From contig OZ059896.1 in NCBI GenBank assembly GCA_964057225.1, positions 18,534,501 through 18,598,500 of the forward strand: DNA of 64,000 bases. The letters run 5' to 3'. The DNA comes from Auanema rhodensis. Lineage: Eukaryota > Nematoda > Chromadorea > Rhabditida > Rhabditidae. Shown one piece after another: positions 36,343 to 46,170 of this stretch (position 1 is its first letter; every line of letters begins with the position of its first letter). The position numbers were made by a program, and so were the translations under genes. The notes under the pieces were generated by a model, which was not told the DNA's origin, ran no database searches, and saw only the letters and a list, made by a program, of their open reading frames with translations.

Positions 36343-36646
36343 ATGTAAATCTTATGTAAATTAGACAATTTGTATAACCCAACCCAGTAACTCACTAGAA
36401 TAAAGTTCATTATTTCTATCGACTTTGGGTCTAAAAAAATAATAATATAAAATAGTACTTTTATTTTAGTAACTTATGAGAAAACCTTCGGGAAATTTTT
36501 GATATTTTCTCACTCTGAATAGGAACATTCTCGAGAATATTATCACTGCATTTGTTTTAATGCTAGTATTTTTTTCAATTGTATGAGATAATACAGAATA
36601 AAACATGTAAACTATCAGGTAATGATTTTTTTAAAACAAAAAATAA

Positions 36647-36719
36647 CGACCCTGGCAGGACTCGAACCTACAATCTTCGGATCCGAAGTCCGACGCCTTA
36701 TCCATTAGGCCACAAAGCC
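36647..36719 (-). tRNA. tRNA-Arg(UCG) copy m17
   Basis: G64 with T4 acceptor change; follows a truncated copy, as m12 follows m11. Confidence 0.94.
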
Positions 36720-37018
36720 ATCTAAATCGCATTCAAATTAGACAATTTGTATAACCCAACCCAGTAACTCACTAAAATGTAGTTGATTTTTTTTATCGAT
36801 TCTAGGTCTGAAAAAATAATAATATGAAATAATACTTTTATTTTAGTACCTTATGAGAAAACCTTCGGGAAATTTTTGATATTTTCTCACTCTGAATAGG
36901 AACATTTTCGAGAATATTATCACTGCATTTGTTTTATTGCTAGTATGTTTTTCAATTGTATGAGATAATACAGAATAAAACATGTAAACTATCAGGTAAT
37001 GATTTTTTTGAAACAAAA

Positions 37019-37067
37019 ATCCGAAGTCCGCCTCCAAAAGACACCTTATCCATTAGGCTACAAGGCC
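37019..37067 (-). pseudogene. Truncated tRNA-Arg copy m18
   Basis: Third instance of the m11 lesion; lies 725 bp after m16 and 2581 bp after m11. Confidence 0.92.
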
Positions 37068-37371
37068 ATGTAAATCTTATGTAAATTAGACAATTTGTAT
37101 AACCCAACCCAGTAACTCACTAGAATAAAGTTCATTATTTCTATCGACTTTGGGTCTAAAAAAATAATAATATAAAATAGTACTTTTATTTTAGTAACTT
37201 ATGAGAAAACCTTCGGGAAATTTTTGATATTTTCTCACTCTGAATAGGAACATTCTCGAGAATATTATCACTGCATTTGTTTTAATGCTAGTATTTTTTT
37301 CAATTGTATGAGATAATACAGAATAAAACATGTAAACTATCAGGTAATGATTTTTTTAAAACAAAAAATAA

Positions 37372-37444
37372 CGACCCTGGCAGGACTCGAACCTACAATC
37401 TTCGGATCCGAAGTCCGACGCCTTATCCATTAGGCCACAAAGCC
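37372..37444 (-). tRNA. tRNA-Arg(UCG) copy m19
   Basis: G64 with T4 acceptor change; third member of the m12/m17 family. Confidence 0.94.
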
Positions 37445-37748
37445 ATCTAAATCGCATTCAAATTAGACAATTTGTATAACCCAACCCAGTAACTCACTAA
37501 AATGTAGTTGATTTTTTTTATCGATTCTAGGTCTGAAAAAATAATAATATGAAATAATACTTTTATTTTAGTACCTTATGAGAAAACCTTCGGGAAATTT
37601 TTGATATTTTCTCACTCTGAATAGGAACATTTTCGAGAATATTATCACTGCATTTGTTTTATTGCTAGTATGTTTTTCAATTGTATGAGATAATACAGAA
37701 TAAAACATGTAAACTATCAGGTAATGATTTTTTTAAAACAAAAAATAA

Positions 37749-37821
37749 CGACCCTGGCAGGACTCGAACCTACAATCTTCGGATCCGAAGTCCGACGCCT
37801 TATCCATTAGGCCACAAGGCC
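37749..37821 (-). tRNA. tRNA-Arg(UCG) copy m20
   Basis: Consensus body, G64; same odd 5' flank as m13. Confidence 0.95.
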
Positions 37822-38125
37822 TAGTAAATCGCATTCTAATTAGACAATTTGTATAACCCAACCCAGTAACTCACTAAAATGTAGTTGATTTTTTTTATCG
37901 ATTCTAGGTCTGAAAAAATAATAATATGAAATAATATTTTTATTTTGGTACCTTATGAGAAAACCTTCGGGAAATTTTTGATACTTTCTCACTCTGAATA
38001 GGAACATTTTCGAGAATATTATCACTGCATTTGTTTTACTGCTAGTATTTTTTTTAATTGTATGAGATAATACAGAATAAAACATGTAAACTATCAGGTA
38101 ATGATTTTTTTGAAACAAAAAATAA

Positions 38126-38198
38126 CGACCCTGGCAGGACTCGAACCTACAATCTTCGGATCCGAAGTCCGACGCCTTATCCATTAGGCCACAAGGCC
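38126..38198 (-). tRNA. tRNA-Arg(UCG) copy m21
   Basis: Consensus body, G64. Confidence 0.95.
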
Positions 38199-38501
38199 AT
38201 GTAAATCGCATTCAAATTAGACAATTTGTATAACCCAACCCAGTAACTCATTAAAATGTAGTTGATTTTTTTATCGATTCTAGGTCTGAAAAAATAATAA
38301 TATGAAATAGTACTTTTATTTTAGTACCTTATGAGAAAACCTTCGGAAATTTTTTGATATTTTCTCACTCTGAATAGGAACATTCTCGAGAATATTATCA
38401 CTGCATTTGTTTTAATGCTAGTATTTTTTCCAATTGTATGAGATAATACAGAATAAAACATGTAAACTATCAGGTAATGATTTTTTTAAAACAGAAAATA
38501 A

Positions 38502-38574
38502 CGACCCTGGCAGGACTCGAACCTACAATCTTCGGATCCGAAGTCCGACGCCTTATCCATTAGGCCACAAGGCC
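38502..38574 (-). tRNA. tRNA-Arg(UCG) copy m22
   Basis: Consensus body, G64; interrupted T run downstream as in m15. Confidence 0.94.
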
Positions 38575-38878
38575 ATCTAAATCGCATTCAAATTAGACAA
38601 TTTGTATAACCCAACCCAGTAACTCACTAAAATGTAGTTGATTTTTTTCATCGATTCTAGGTCTGAAAAAATAATAATATGAAATAATACTTTTATTTTA
38701 GTACCTTATGAGAAAACTTTCGGGAAATTTTTGATATTTTCTCACTCTGAATAGGAACATTTTCGAGAATATTATCACTGCATTTGTTTTATTGCTAGTA
38801 TGTTTTTCAATTGTATGAGATAATACAGAATAAAACATGTAAACTATCAGGTAATGATTTTTTTAAAACAAAAAATAA

Positions 38879-38951
38879 CGACCCTGGCAGGACTCGAACC
38901 TACAATCTTCGGATCCGAAGTCCGACGCCTTATCCATTAGGCCACAAGGCC
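38879..38951 (-). tRNA. tRNA-Arg(UCG) copy m23
   Basis: Consensus body, G64. Confidence 0.95.
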
Positions 38952-39255
38952 ATGTAAATCGCATTCTAATTAGACAATTTGTATAACCCAACCCAGTAAC
39001 TCACTAAAATGTAGTTGATTTTTTTTATCGATTCTAGGTCTGAAAAAATAATAATATGAAATATTATTTTTATTTTAGTACCTTATGAGAAAACCTTCGG
39101 GAAATTTTTGATACTTTCTCACTCTGAATAGGAACATTTTCGAGAATATTATCACTGCATTTGTTTTACTGCTAGTATTTTTTTCAATTGTATGAGATAA
39201 TACAGAATAAAACATGTAAACTATCAGGTAATGATTTTTTTGAAACAAAAAATAA

Positions 39256-39328
39256 CGACCCTGGCAGGACTCGAACCTACAATCTTCGGATCCGAAGTCC
39301 GACGCCTTATCCATTAGGCCACAAGGCC
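39256..39328 (-). tRNA. tRNA-Arg(UCG) copy m24
   Basis: Consensus body, G64; unit repeats at 40010 (754 bp). Confidence 0.95.
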
Positions 39329-39632
39329 ATGTAAATCGCATTCAAATTAGACAATTTGTATAACCCAACCCAGTAACTCATTAAAATGTAGTTGATTTTT
39401 TTTATCGATTCTAGGTCTGAAAAAATAATAATATGAAATAATACTTTTATTTTAGTACCTTATGAGAAAACCTTTGGGAAATTTTTGATACTTTCTCACT
39501 CTGAATAGGAACATTCTCGAGAATATTATCACAGCATTTGTTTTACTGCTAGTATTTTTTTCAATTGTATGAGATAATACAGAATTAAACATGTAAACTA
39601 TCAGGTAATGATTTTTTTAAAACAGAAAATAA

Positions 39633-39705
39633 CGACCCTGGCAGGACTCGAACCTACAATCTTCGGATCCGAAGTCCGACGCCTTATCCATTAGGCCACA
39701 AGGCC
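39633..39705 (-). tRNA. tRNA-Arg(UCG) copy m25
   Basis: Consensus body, G64; interrupted T run downstream. Confidence 0.94.
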
Positions 39706-40009
39706 ATGTAAATCGCATTCTAATTAGACAATTTGTATAACCCAACCCAGTAACTCACTAAAATGTAGTTGATTTTTTTTATCGATTCTAGGTCTGAAAA
39801 AATAATAATATGAAATATTATTTTTATTTTAGTACCTTATGAGAAAACCTTCGGGAAATTTTTGATACTTTCTCACTCTGAATAGGAACATTTTCGAGAA
39901 TATTATCACTGCATTTGTTTTACTGCTAGTATTTTTTTCAATTGTATGAGATAATACAGAATAAAACATGTAAACTATCAGGTAATGATTTTTTTGAAAC
40001 AAAAAATAA

Positions 40010-40082
40010 CGACCCTGGCAGGACTCGAACCTACAATCTTCGGATCCGAAGTCCGACGCCTTATCCATTAGGCCACAAGGCC
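40010..40082 (-). tRNA. tRNA-Arg(UCG) copy m26
   Basis: Consensus body, G64. Last complete minus-strand copy before the array flips. Confidence 0.95.
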
Positions 40083-40386
40083 ATGTAAATCGCATTCAAA
40101 TTAGACAATTTGTATAACCCAACCCAGTAACTCATTAAAATGTAGTTGATTTTTTTTATCGATTCTAGGTCTGAAAAAATAATAATATGAAATAGTACTT
40201 TTATTTTAGTACCTTATGAGAAAACCTTCGGAAATTTTTTGATATTTTCTCACTCTGAATAGGAACATTCTCGAGAATATTATCACTGCATTTGTTTTAC
40301 TGCTAGTATTTTTTTCAATTGTATGAGATAATACAGAATAAAACATGTAAACTATCAGGTAATGATTTTTTTAAAACAGAAAATAA

Positions 40387-40410
40387 CGACCCTGGCCGGA
40401 CTCGAACCTA
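40387..40410 (-). pseudogene. 3' remnant of tRNA-Arg at array inversion point (m27)
   Basis: Only the acceptor 3' strand, T loop and part of the T stem remain (24 nt). It stops at CGAACCTA, where plus-strand spacer sequence TACAAATTGTCTAA takes over. One T-stem base is also changed (GGCCGGAC). Confidence 0.9.
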
Positions 40411-40442
40411 TACAAATTGTCTAATTTGAATGCGATTTAGAT

Positions 40443-40515
40443 GGCCTTGTGGCCTAATGGATAAGGCGTCGGACTTCGGATCCAAAGATTGTAGGTTCGA
40501 GTCCTACCAGGGTCG
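40443..40515 (+). tRNA. tRNA-Arg(UCG) copy p1, anticodon-stem mismatch
   Basis: A64 form. G42 is replaced by A, giving a C28-A42 mismatch in the anticodon stem. Terminator is TTACTTTTTG (T5). Confidence 0.85.
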
Positions 40516-40818
40516 TTACTTTTTGTTTTAAAAAAATCATTACCTGATAGTTTACATGTTTTATTCTGTATTATCTCATACAATTGAAAAAAATACTAGC
40601 AATAAAACAAATGCAGTGATAATATTCTCGAAAATGTTCCTATTCAGAGTGAGAAAATATCAAAAATTTCCCGAAGGTTTTTTCATAAGGTACTAAAATA
40701 AAAGTATTATTTCATATTATTATTTTTTCAGACCTAGAATCGATAAAAAAATCAACTACATTTTAGTGAGTTACTGGGTTGGGTTATACAAATTGTCTAA
40801 ATTGAATGCGATTTAGAT

Positions 40819-40891
40819 GGCCTTGTGGCCTAATGAATAAGGCATTGGACTTCGGATCCGAAGATTGTAGGTTCGAGTCCTGCCAGGGTCG
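40819..40891 (+). tRNA. tRNA-Arg(UCG) copy p2, D-loop and stem changes
   Basis: G64 form. The D loop has G19 to A (loss of the G19-C56 tertiary pair and a weaker A box). G26 to A and C28 to T (U-G wobble) are also present. Probably poorly functional. Confidence 0.8.
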
Positions 40892-41048
40892 TTATTTTTT
40901 GTTTCAAAACAATCAATACCTGATAGTTTACATGTTTTATTCTGTATTATCTCATACAATTGAAAAAAATACTAGCAATAAAACAAATGCAGTGATAATA
41001 TAAAACATGTAAACTATCAGGTAATGATTTTTTTGAAACAAAAAATAA

Positions 41049-41107
41049 CGACCCTGGCAGGACACGAACCTACAATCTTCGGATCCGAAGTCCGACGCCT
41101 TATCCAT
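41049..41107 (-). pseudogene. Inverted truncated tRNA-Arg fragment (p3)
   Basis: A 59-nt minus-strand fragment inside the plus-strand array. The T loop is changed (GGACACGAACC) and the end containing the acceptor 5' strand and D stem is missing. It belongs to a roughly 107-bp inverted piece (about 41001-41107) set into the spacer. Confidence 0.88.
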
Positions 41108-41281
41108 CAGAGTGAGAAAATATCAAAAATTTCCCGAAGGTTTTCTCATAAGGTACTAAAATAAAAGTATTATTTTATATTATTATTTTTTCAGACCTAG
41201 AATCGATAAAAAAATCAACTTCATTTTAGTGAGTTACTGGGTTGGGTTATACAAATTGTCTAATTTGAATGCGATTTAGAT

Positions 41282-41354
41282 GGCCTTGTGGCCTAATGGA
41301 TAAGGCGTCGGACTTCGGATCCAAAGATTGTAGGTTCGAGTCCTACCAGGGTCG
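41282..41354 (+). tRNA. tRNA-Arg(UCG) copy p4, anticodon-stem mismatch
   Basis: Same A42 and A64 changes as p1; 839 bp downstream of it. Confidence 0.85.
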
Positions 41355-41657
41355 TTACTTTTTGTTTTAAAAAAATCATTACCTGATAGTTTACATGTTT
41401 TATTCTGTATTATCTCATACAATTGAAAAAAATACTAGCAATAAAACAAATGCAGTGATAATATTCTCGAAAATGTTCCTATTCAGAGTGAGAAAATATC
41501 AAAAATTTCCCGAAGGTTTTCTCATAAGGTACTAAAATAAAAGTATTATTTCATATTATTATTTTTTCAGACCTAGAATCGATAAAAAAATCAACTACAT
41601 TTTAGTGAGTTACTGGGTTGGGTTATACAAATTGTCTAATTTGAATGCGATTTAGAT

Positions 41658-41730
41658 GGCCTTGTGGCCTAATGAATAAGGCATTGGACTTCGGATCCGA
41701 AGATTGTAGGTTCGAGTCCTGCCAGGGTCG
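41658..41730 (+). tRNA. tRNA-Arg(UCG) copy p5, D-loop and stem changes
   Basis: Same three changes as p2; 839 bp downstream of it. Confidence 0.8.
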
Positions 41731-41887
41731 TTATTTTTTGTTTCAAAACAATCAATACCTGATAGTTTACATGTTTTATTCTGTATTATCTCATACAATT
41801 GAAAAAAATACTAGCAATAAAACAAATGCAGTGATAATATAAAACATGTAAACTATCAGGTAATGATTTTTTTGAAACAAAAAATAA

Positions 41888-41946
41888 CGACCCTGGCAGG
41901 ACACGAACCTACAATCTTCGGATCCGAAGTCCGACGCCTTATCCAT
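41888..41946 (-). pseudogene. Inverted truncated tRNA-Arg fragment (p6)
   Basis: Same lesion and junctions as p3, 839 bp downstream. Confidence 0.88.
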
Positions 41947-42120
41947 CAGAGTGAGAAAATATCAAAAATTTCCCGAAGGTTTTCTCATAAGGTACTAAAA
42001 TAAAAGTATTATTTTATATTATTATTTTTTCAGACCTAGAATCGATAAAAAAATCAACTTCATTTTAGTGAGTTACTGGGTTGGGTTATACAAATTGTCT
42101 AATTTGAATGCGATTTACAT

Positions 42121-42193
42121 GGCCTTGTGGCCTAATGGATAAGGCGTCGGACTTCGGATCCGAAGATTGTAGGTTCGAGTCCTGCCAGGGTCG
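42121..42193 (+). tRNA. tRNA-Arg(UCG) copy p7
   Basis: Consensus body, G64, intact boxes and T6 terminator. Confidence 0.95.
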
Positions 42194-42496
42194 TTATTTT
42201 TTGTTTCAAAAAAATCATTACCTGATAGTTTACATGTTTTATTCTGTATTATCTCATACAATTGAAAAAAATACTAGCAGTAAAACAAATGCAGTGATAT
42301 TTATCTCGAGAATGTTTCTATTCAGAGTGAGAAAATATCAAAAATTTTCCGAAGGTTTTCTCATAAGGTACTAAAATAAAAGTATTATTTCATATTATTA
42401 TTTTTTCAGACCTAGAATCGATAAAAAAATCAACTACATTTTAGTGAGTTACTGGGTTGGGTTATACAAATTGTCTAATTTGAATGCGATTTACAT

Positions 42497-42569
42497 GGCC
42501 TTGTGGCCTAATGGATAAGGCGTCGGACTTCGGATCCGAAGATTGTAGGTTCGAGTCCTGCCAGGGTCG
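42497..42569 (+). tRNA. tRNA-Arg(UCG) copy p8, next to retroelement
   Basis: Consensus body, G64. The retroelement LTR starts 60 bp downstream of its 3' end, cutting the spacer. Confidence 0.95.
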
Positions 42570-42629
42570 TTATTTTTTGTTTCAAAAAAATCATTACCTG
42601 ATAGTTTACATGTTTCATTCTGTATTATC

Positions 42630-42987
42630 CGTTCCGTTATGCTCCCGCGTCGATCTTACAGACCAATGGAGTCTACAAGATGAGCGTGGTAGTATTCCAG
42701 ATGTAGCGGTTAAACATGGAGCATAAGGATAAACATAAGACTCGAGAAAGATTGGTTTATTATATCTACGTGATTACAATAAGATACATATAACTAAGTA
42801 AAGGTTAAACTAATAGAGAACAGAGAGAGAACGACCAACCATCCATGATCGTCCCTGAGGCAAAGCTGAAGTGTTGTAATATGGAAAAGGGCGGGTCGTC
42901 TTCTCTCAGTCTCGCATTCTCTGACTCTAACCCGCCTGCTACAGCTTCGTCATATGAATGTAATGCATTGATCATTCGAATGGAACG
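42630..42987 (-). repeat. 3' LTR
   Basis: 358 bp, ends CGTTCC...GGAACG forming a short inverted repeat rather than the usual TG...CA. Differs from the 5' LTR by a G/A near 42724, a T/A in ACAATAAG, and a G/A in CCCGCC. Confidence 0.92.
42756..42761 (-). promoter_or_regulatory. Possible polyadenylation signal AATAAA in 3' LTR
   Basis: AATAAA on the minus strand inside the LTR, where it could define the R region. The 5' LTR has it at 53884-53889. Confidence 0.4.
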
Positions 42988-42989
42988 TG

Positions 42990-42998
42990 CCCTTTTTC
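42990..42998 (-). promoter_or_regulatory. Polypurine tract
   Basis: GAAAAAGGG in element sense, two bases (CA) before the 3' LTR. This is where plus-strand DNA synthesis would start. The two extra bases absent from the outer end of the 5' LTR would fit trimming by integrase. Confidence 0.65.
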
Positions 42999-43530
42999 GA
43001 GTTTATGTCGCGTCCTCGCGACAATCAAAAGTTTTGACTTGAACAACTGTAGCAGAAGGGTTAATGTGTGTATTAAAGTACATGAAAATATACTTATAAA
43101 ATAATAATAAAAAAGTTTTTAAGTATAACGCTCTAACAAGTGTAGACAAAAAGTTAACTATTTTTTTGCTAGAGCTCGGTTGTTTGTTTCAATTTGTGTG
43201 AGTTTAGAAAAAAAAAGAAAAGTTTTGCGTAATACCAAATAACTTCCAAATTGAGTCATTGATTACTCAAGTGAAGACTGTTGCTCAGATATTGTTGCAA
43301 ACTATGTCTTTCATTTTTCATCTCATCTAGTATGGGGAAGTTAGTTGAAATTAGGAAGGTTCGAACTATATGATAAAGAATTATCTTCTCACATTTCCCG
43401 TGTTCATTATGCTCTAGTTTACTTTTTGACTTAAGAGTGACTTGTTTTAGAGGACTCGTTACAAAATTTGTGTTCTAGTATTACTTTAAAGAAAGTTATT
43501 ACAAAACAATTTACAATAAAATCTCATGAG
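42999..43530 (-). other. 3' untranslated region of retroelement
   Basis: About 530 bp between the end of the integrase frame and the polypurine tract. Only short frames; no envelope gene here, where other retroelements usually carry one. Confidence 0.75.
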
Positions 43531-46167
43531 TTAATGGTTTTTTCTTGATGGTAGCCAATTTGTATCCGAAAGGTCTTCTGGTTCGTCATAAGAGTCTTCA
43601 TCGTTGTTGTTTCCGTTGATAACCTCTATGATTTCAATATCGCTGTCATCGTCTGAGCTGTCTGTACGTGTACTGGGCTTATGTGCGATTCCGTCATCTG
43701 TTTCTCGATTAAATAATTTGAGATTGTCCTTGTGAACGTCTTGGATCTTTCCGAAAAGGTTTTTGATTTGAACCATGTTTCCCTTCACATTAATAACTTC
43801 AAATGGTCCATCATAAGCTTTCCGAAGCTTTTGTCCTGGCTTGTGCATTTTCACAGCTAACATAACGCAGTCTCCTTCTTGTATATCTCTTTCGTGAGTG
43901 CGTAATCGAGCATCATGTTTCTTTTTTGCTAATTCTTGATGCTTTTCCAAATTTTCTTGAATGATTGTTTTCTGTTTGCTTCGGATTTTCTCAATATTTT
44001 CAATCTCCTTTGAAATTTCCTTTGGTTCAGTTGTTTCGGGGTATAAATCTTTATCCAATCTCAAACGGCTTTCTTTCCCGAATAGTACAACGTATGGTGA
44101 TATTCCTGTGGTTGCATGCGTTGTGGTGTCCAATGCAAAGGTAATTTTTGGCAAAAACATGTCCCAATCAGTGACATCTTCGTTGAGATAATGTGTGAGT
44201 TCTTCTTCTAACGTTCTATGAAGTCTTTCTACTTGTCCATTGGAATTCTTCTGATGTGGGAGTGTTGATTCATGTTTGATACCGAGTTTTTCGCACATGT
44301 CTTCAAATTTCCTTGATAGGAAGTTGGAACCGCGGTCTGTTATTAAGCGATTCGGTGGTCCATAGACATATACAAAGTTTCTGAGGAATCTATCAATGAC
44401 AACTTCACTAACAATTGTTGGTATGGCGATAGTTGTAGCCCATTTGGAGAAAGAGTCTTGTATTGTGAGGACATAGCTGTTGTTCCTTTTTGATGTTGGG
44501 AATGGTCCCATGATATCCATATGTATTCTCTCAAATGGTTTTGTTGGTATGTTAAATTGACCCATTGGTTGTACGGTCATAGCATGAGGATCTTTCTTTC
44601 GTTGTGCACATTTGATGCACTGTTTTACGTATTTTGCTATGTCGTTCTGCATGTTAGTCCAGGAAAATCTTCGTAATATGGCTTCTTTTGTTTTGTTGAT
44701 TCCTTGATGCGCCCCGATTGTTGGGTCTTCATGAAATTCTTCAATGATTTTGTTAATTATATCACTATCCGATGGCAATATTAACGCTGGATGAGGTCTT
44801 TTGACGCTTGGTTTTGTGTAGAGTAAGTTGTTTATAACACAATAACGATCATTTTGAATCATATTTTTCTTCGTTCTGTATTCAATCTCAGCTATTGTTC
44901 TCTTGATCCAAGGAGTATTTTGTTGGATTGAGCTGAATTCTGGTAACTTCACAACATTTACTTGTTGTGTCTCAATTTTCTCTTTCGAATTCGTCTTTTG
45001 TTTCTTGTTCGACGTCTTTGGATCGTTAGCTTCATCTCCAATGTATCTAGAGAGTGCGTCACAGACTTTGTTTAATCTGCCTTCTCGATATTTGATCTCA
45101 ATATCGTATTCCTGTATGACCAATTGGAACTTTGCTAGTCTTCCAAATAGGTCTCTTCTAGTTAGTAAGCTTGTCAATGAGCGATGATCGGTGATGCAAA
45201 TTGAATGTGATCCAAGTATGTATGTTCGAAACTGTGCTAGAGCGTAAACTAAGCCTAAGGCTTCTATCTCTATGGGAGCATAGTTACGTTCTGCTTTTAC
45301 TAATTTCCTACTTGCGAAAGCAATTGGATGTAAGTTCTTGAATGGTTCGTTTGGATCTTCGGGCTGCAGTAATACTGCGCCTATGGCGATGTTGCTGCCA
45401 TCACTTTCAATGATGAAAGTTCGGTCTGATCGTGGTGGTTTCAGTACCGGTGCTTCGATTAGTCGTTCCTTTAGCTTATCTAGTGAACGTTGACATTCGC
45501 TAGTCCAATTGAAGTCTGCGTCTAGCTTAGTAAGGTCATACAGCGGACTTGCTATATGTGCAAAATCTTTAATAAATTTTCTAAAGAATCCGACCATTCC
45601 TAAGAATGCTCTTACTCCTGTGGGTGTTTGAGGAGCAGGGTAATCGCGGATGGCGGAAACTTTCTGTTGATCGGGCTTAACTCCGTCTCTTCCGACAATG
45701 AGTCCGAGAAATTTCACTTCTGGTCTTGCAAATGAACATTTCTTGAGTTTAATCTTAAATCCTAGTCTTTCTACAGCGAGTAATACTTCTTTGATGTCTT
45801 TGAGGTGTTGTTCTGCGCTGTCTGATATGACTAGTAAATCGTCCAAATAGACAAATAGTCGGCATTTACATTTACTTTGGAGATATCTCACGGCTGTTTG
45901 AAAGGTATGTGGCGCACCACATAATCCCATAGGCATTCTCCTGTATTGATAAGTCCCACTATTGGTGGTAAAGAATGTGAGTGGTCTATCCTTCTTCGAT
46001 AATGGTATTTGGAAAAAGCCAGAAACAAGATCAAAATTAGAAAAGTATTGTGATCCAGCCGCTAAGTCAATGATATCAGAGATGTTAGGAATCACATATG
46101 TTTGTTTTCTTGTAACGTTATTTAAGGCTCGGAAATCCGTAACGAAACGGAATGTTTCGTCTTTTTT
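43531..46167 (-). CDS. Pol segment: RT (from after the amber stop), RNase H, integrase
   Basis: Copies element RNA to DNA and inserts it. The frame is open from just after the TAG at 46168-46170. Residues below are counted from 46095. RT: catalytic Asp in FDLVSG (residue 22) and YLDD (83-86). RNase H: Asp232 in ESDGS, Glu278 region, Asp303 in TDHRS. Integrase: zinc-binding H455, H463, C493, C496; catalytic D527, D587, E623, with 35 residues between the last two as the family requires. A GPF chromodomain-like motif follows (763-765), then an acidic Asp/Ser/Glu-rich tail. No chromodomain was recognised. All catalytic residues seen are intact, so apart from the upstream stops this part looks functional. 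No ATG starts this segment; it depends on the upstream frame. Confidence 0.93.
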   Translation of the reverse strand, partial: KKDETFRFVTDFRALNNVTRKQTYVIPNISDIIDLAAGSQYFSNFDLVSGFFQIPLSKKDRPLTFFTTNSGTYQYRRMPMGLCGAPHTFQTAVRYLQSKCKCRLFVYLDDLLVISDSAEQHLKDIKEVLLAVERLGFKIKLKKCSFARPEVKFLGLIVGRDGVKPDQQKVSAIRDYPAPQTPTGVRAFLGMVGFFRKFIKDFAHIASPLYDLTKLDADFNWTSECQRSLDKLKERLIEAPVLKPPRSDRTFIIESDGSNIAIGAVLLQPEDPNEPFKNLHPIAFASRKLVKAERNYAPIEIEALGLVYALAQFRTYILGSHSICITDHRSLTSLLTRRDLFGRLAKFQLVIQEYDIEIKYREGRLNKVCDALSRYIGDEANDPKTSNKKQKTNSKEKIETQQVNVVKLPEFSSIQQNTPWIKRTIAEIEYRTKKNMIQNDRYCVINNLLYTKPSVKRPHPALILPSDSDIINKIIEEFHEDPTIGAHQGINKTKEAILRRFSWTNMQNDIAKYVKQCIKCAQRKKDPHAMTVQPMGQFNIPTKPFERIHMDIMGPFPTSKRNNSYVLTIQDSFSKWATTIAIPTIVSEVVIDRFLRNFVYVYGPPNRLITDRGSNFLSRKFEDMCEKLGIKHESTLPHQKNSNGQVERLHRTLEEELTHYLNEDVTDWDMFLPKITFALDTTTHATTGISPYVVLFGKESRLRLDKDLYPETTEPKEISKEIENIEKIRSKQKTIIQENLEKHQELAKKKHDARLRTHERDIQEGDCVMLAVKMHKPGQKLRKAYDGPFEVINVKGNMVQIKNLFGKIQDVHKDNLKLFNRETDDGIAHKPSTRTDSSDDDSDIEIIEVINGNNNDEDSYDEPEDLSDTNWLPSRKNH

Positions 46168-46170
46168 CTA
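46168..46170 (-). other. In-frame amber stop inside RT
   Basis: TAG directly after the SPVVLV motif of RT. The frame continues in register on both sides with conserved RT sequence, so this is a nonsense lesion or a read-through site. A lesion is more likely, because read-through in the middle of RT is unusual. Confidence 0.9.

Larger units (their letters stand above)
30691..40410 (-). repeat. Tandem tRNA-Arg(UCG) array, minus-strand half
   Basis: Repeat unit of 376-378 bp with one 73-nt tRNA gene and a spacer of about 304 bp. I count 22 full-length and 5 truncated tRNAs here. The spacer is AT-rich and strongly conserved: in gene orientation the tRNA is preceded by GGGTTGGGTTATACAAATTG and ATGCGATTTA, and is followed by a T6 run (TTATTTTTTG), the Pol III stop. 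Higher-order repeats are visible: units around 34438-35921 recur at +2581 (37019-38502), and 32554 and 33310 belong to a 756-bp dimer. No protein gene is supported in the spacers; frames of 60-120 codons crossing the tRNAs are by-products of the repeat. Confidence 0.97.
40411..42629 (+). repeat. Tandem tRNA-Arg(UCG) array, plus-strand half, first part
   Basis: After the inversion point the same unit runs on the plus strand. An 839-bp block occurs twice (from about 40411 and 41250). Each block has two changed tRNAs and a small inverted fragment of a unit. Two normal units follow. The array is then interrupted by the retroelement at 42630. Confidence 0.95.

Noticed and set aside
42497..42640. 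Ty3-style targeting of the retroelement to a tRNA start site
   Set aside because: Yeast Ty3 inserts within a few bases of the Pol III start. Here the element is 60 bp downstream of a tRNA 3' end and over 200 bp from the next start, and in an array any insertion would fall near a tRNA.
43961..44191. Plus-strand frames inside the retroelement (also 46190, 46595, 48312, 48977, 50644)
   Set aside because: They are antisense shadows of the long minus-strand frame with no recognisable domain.
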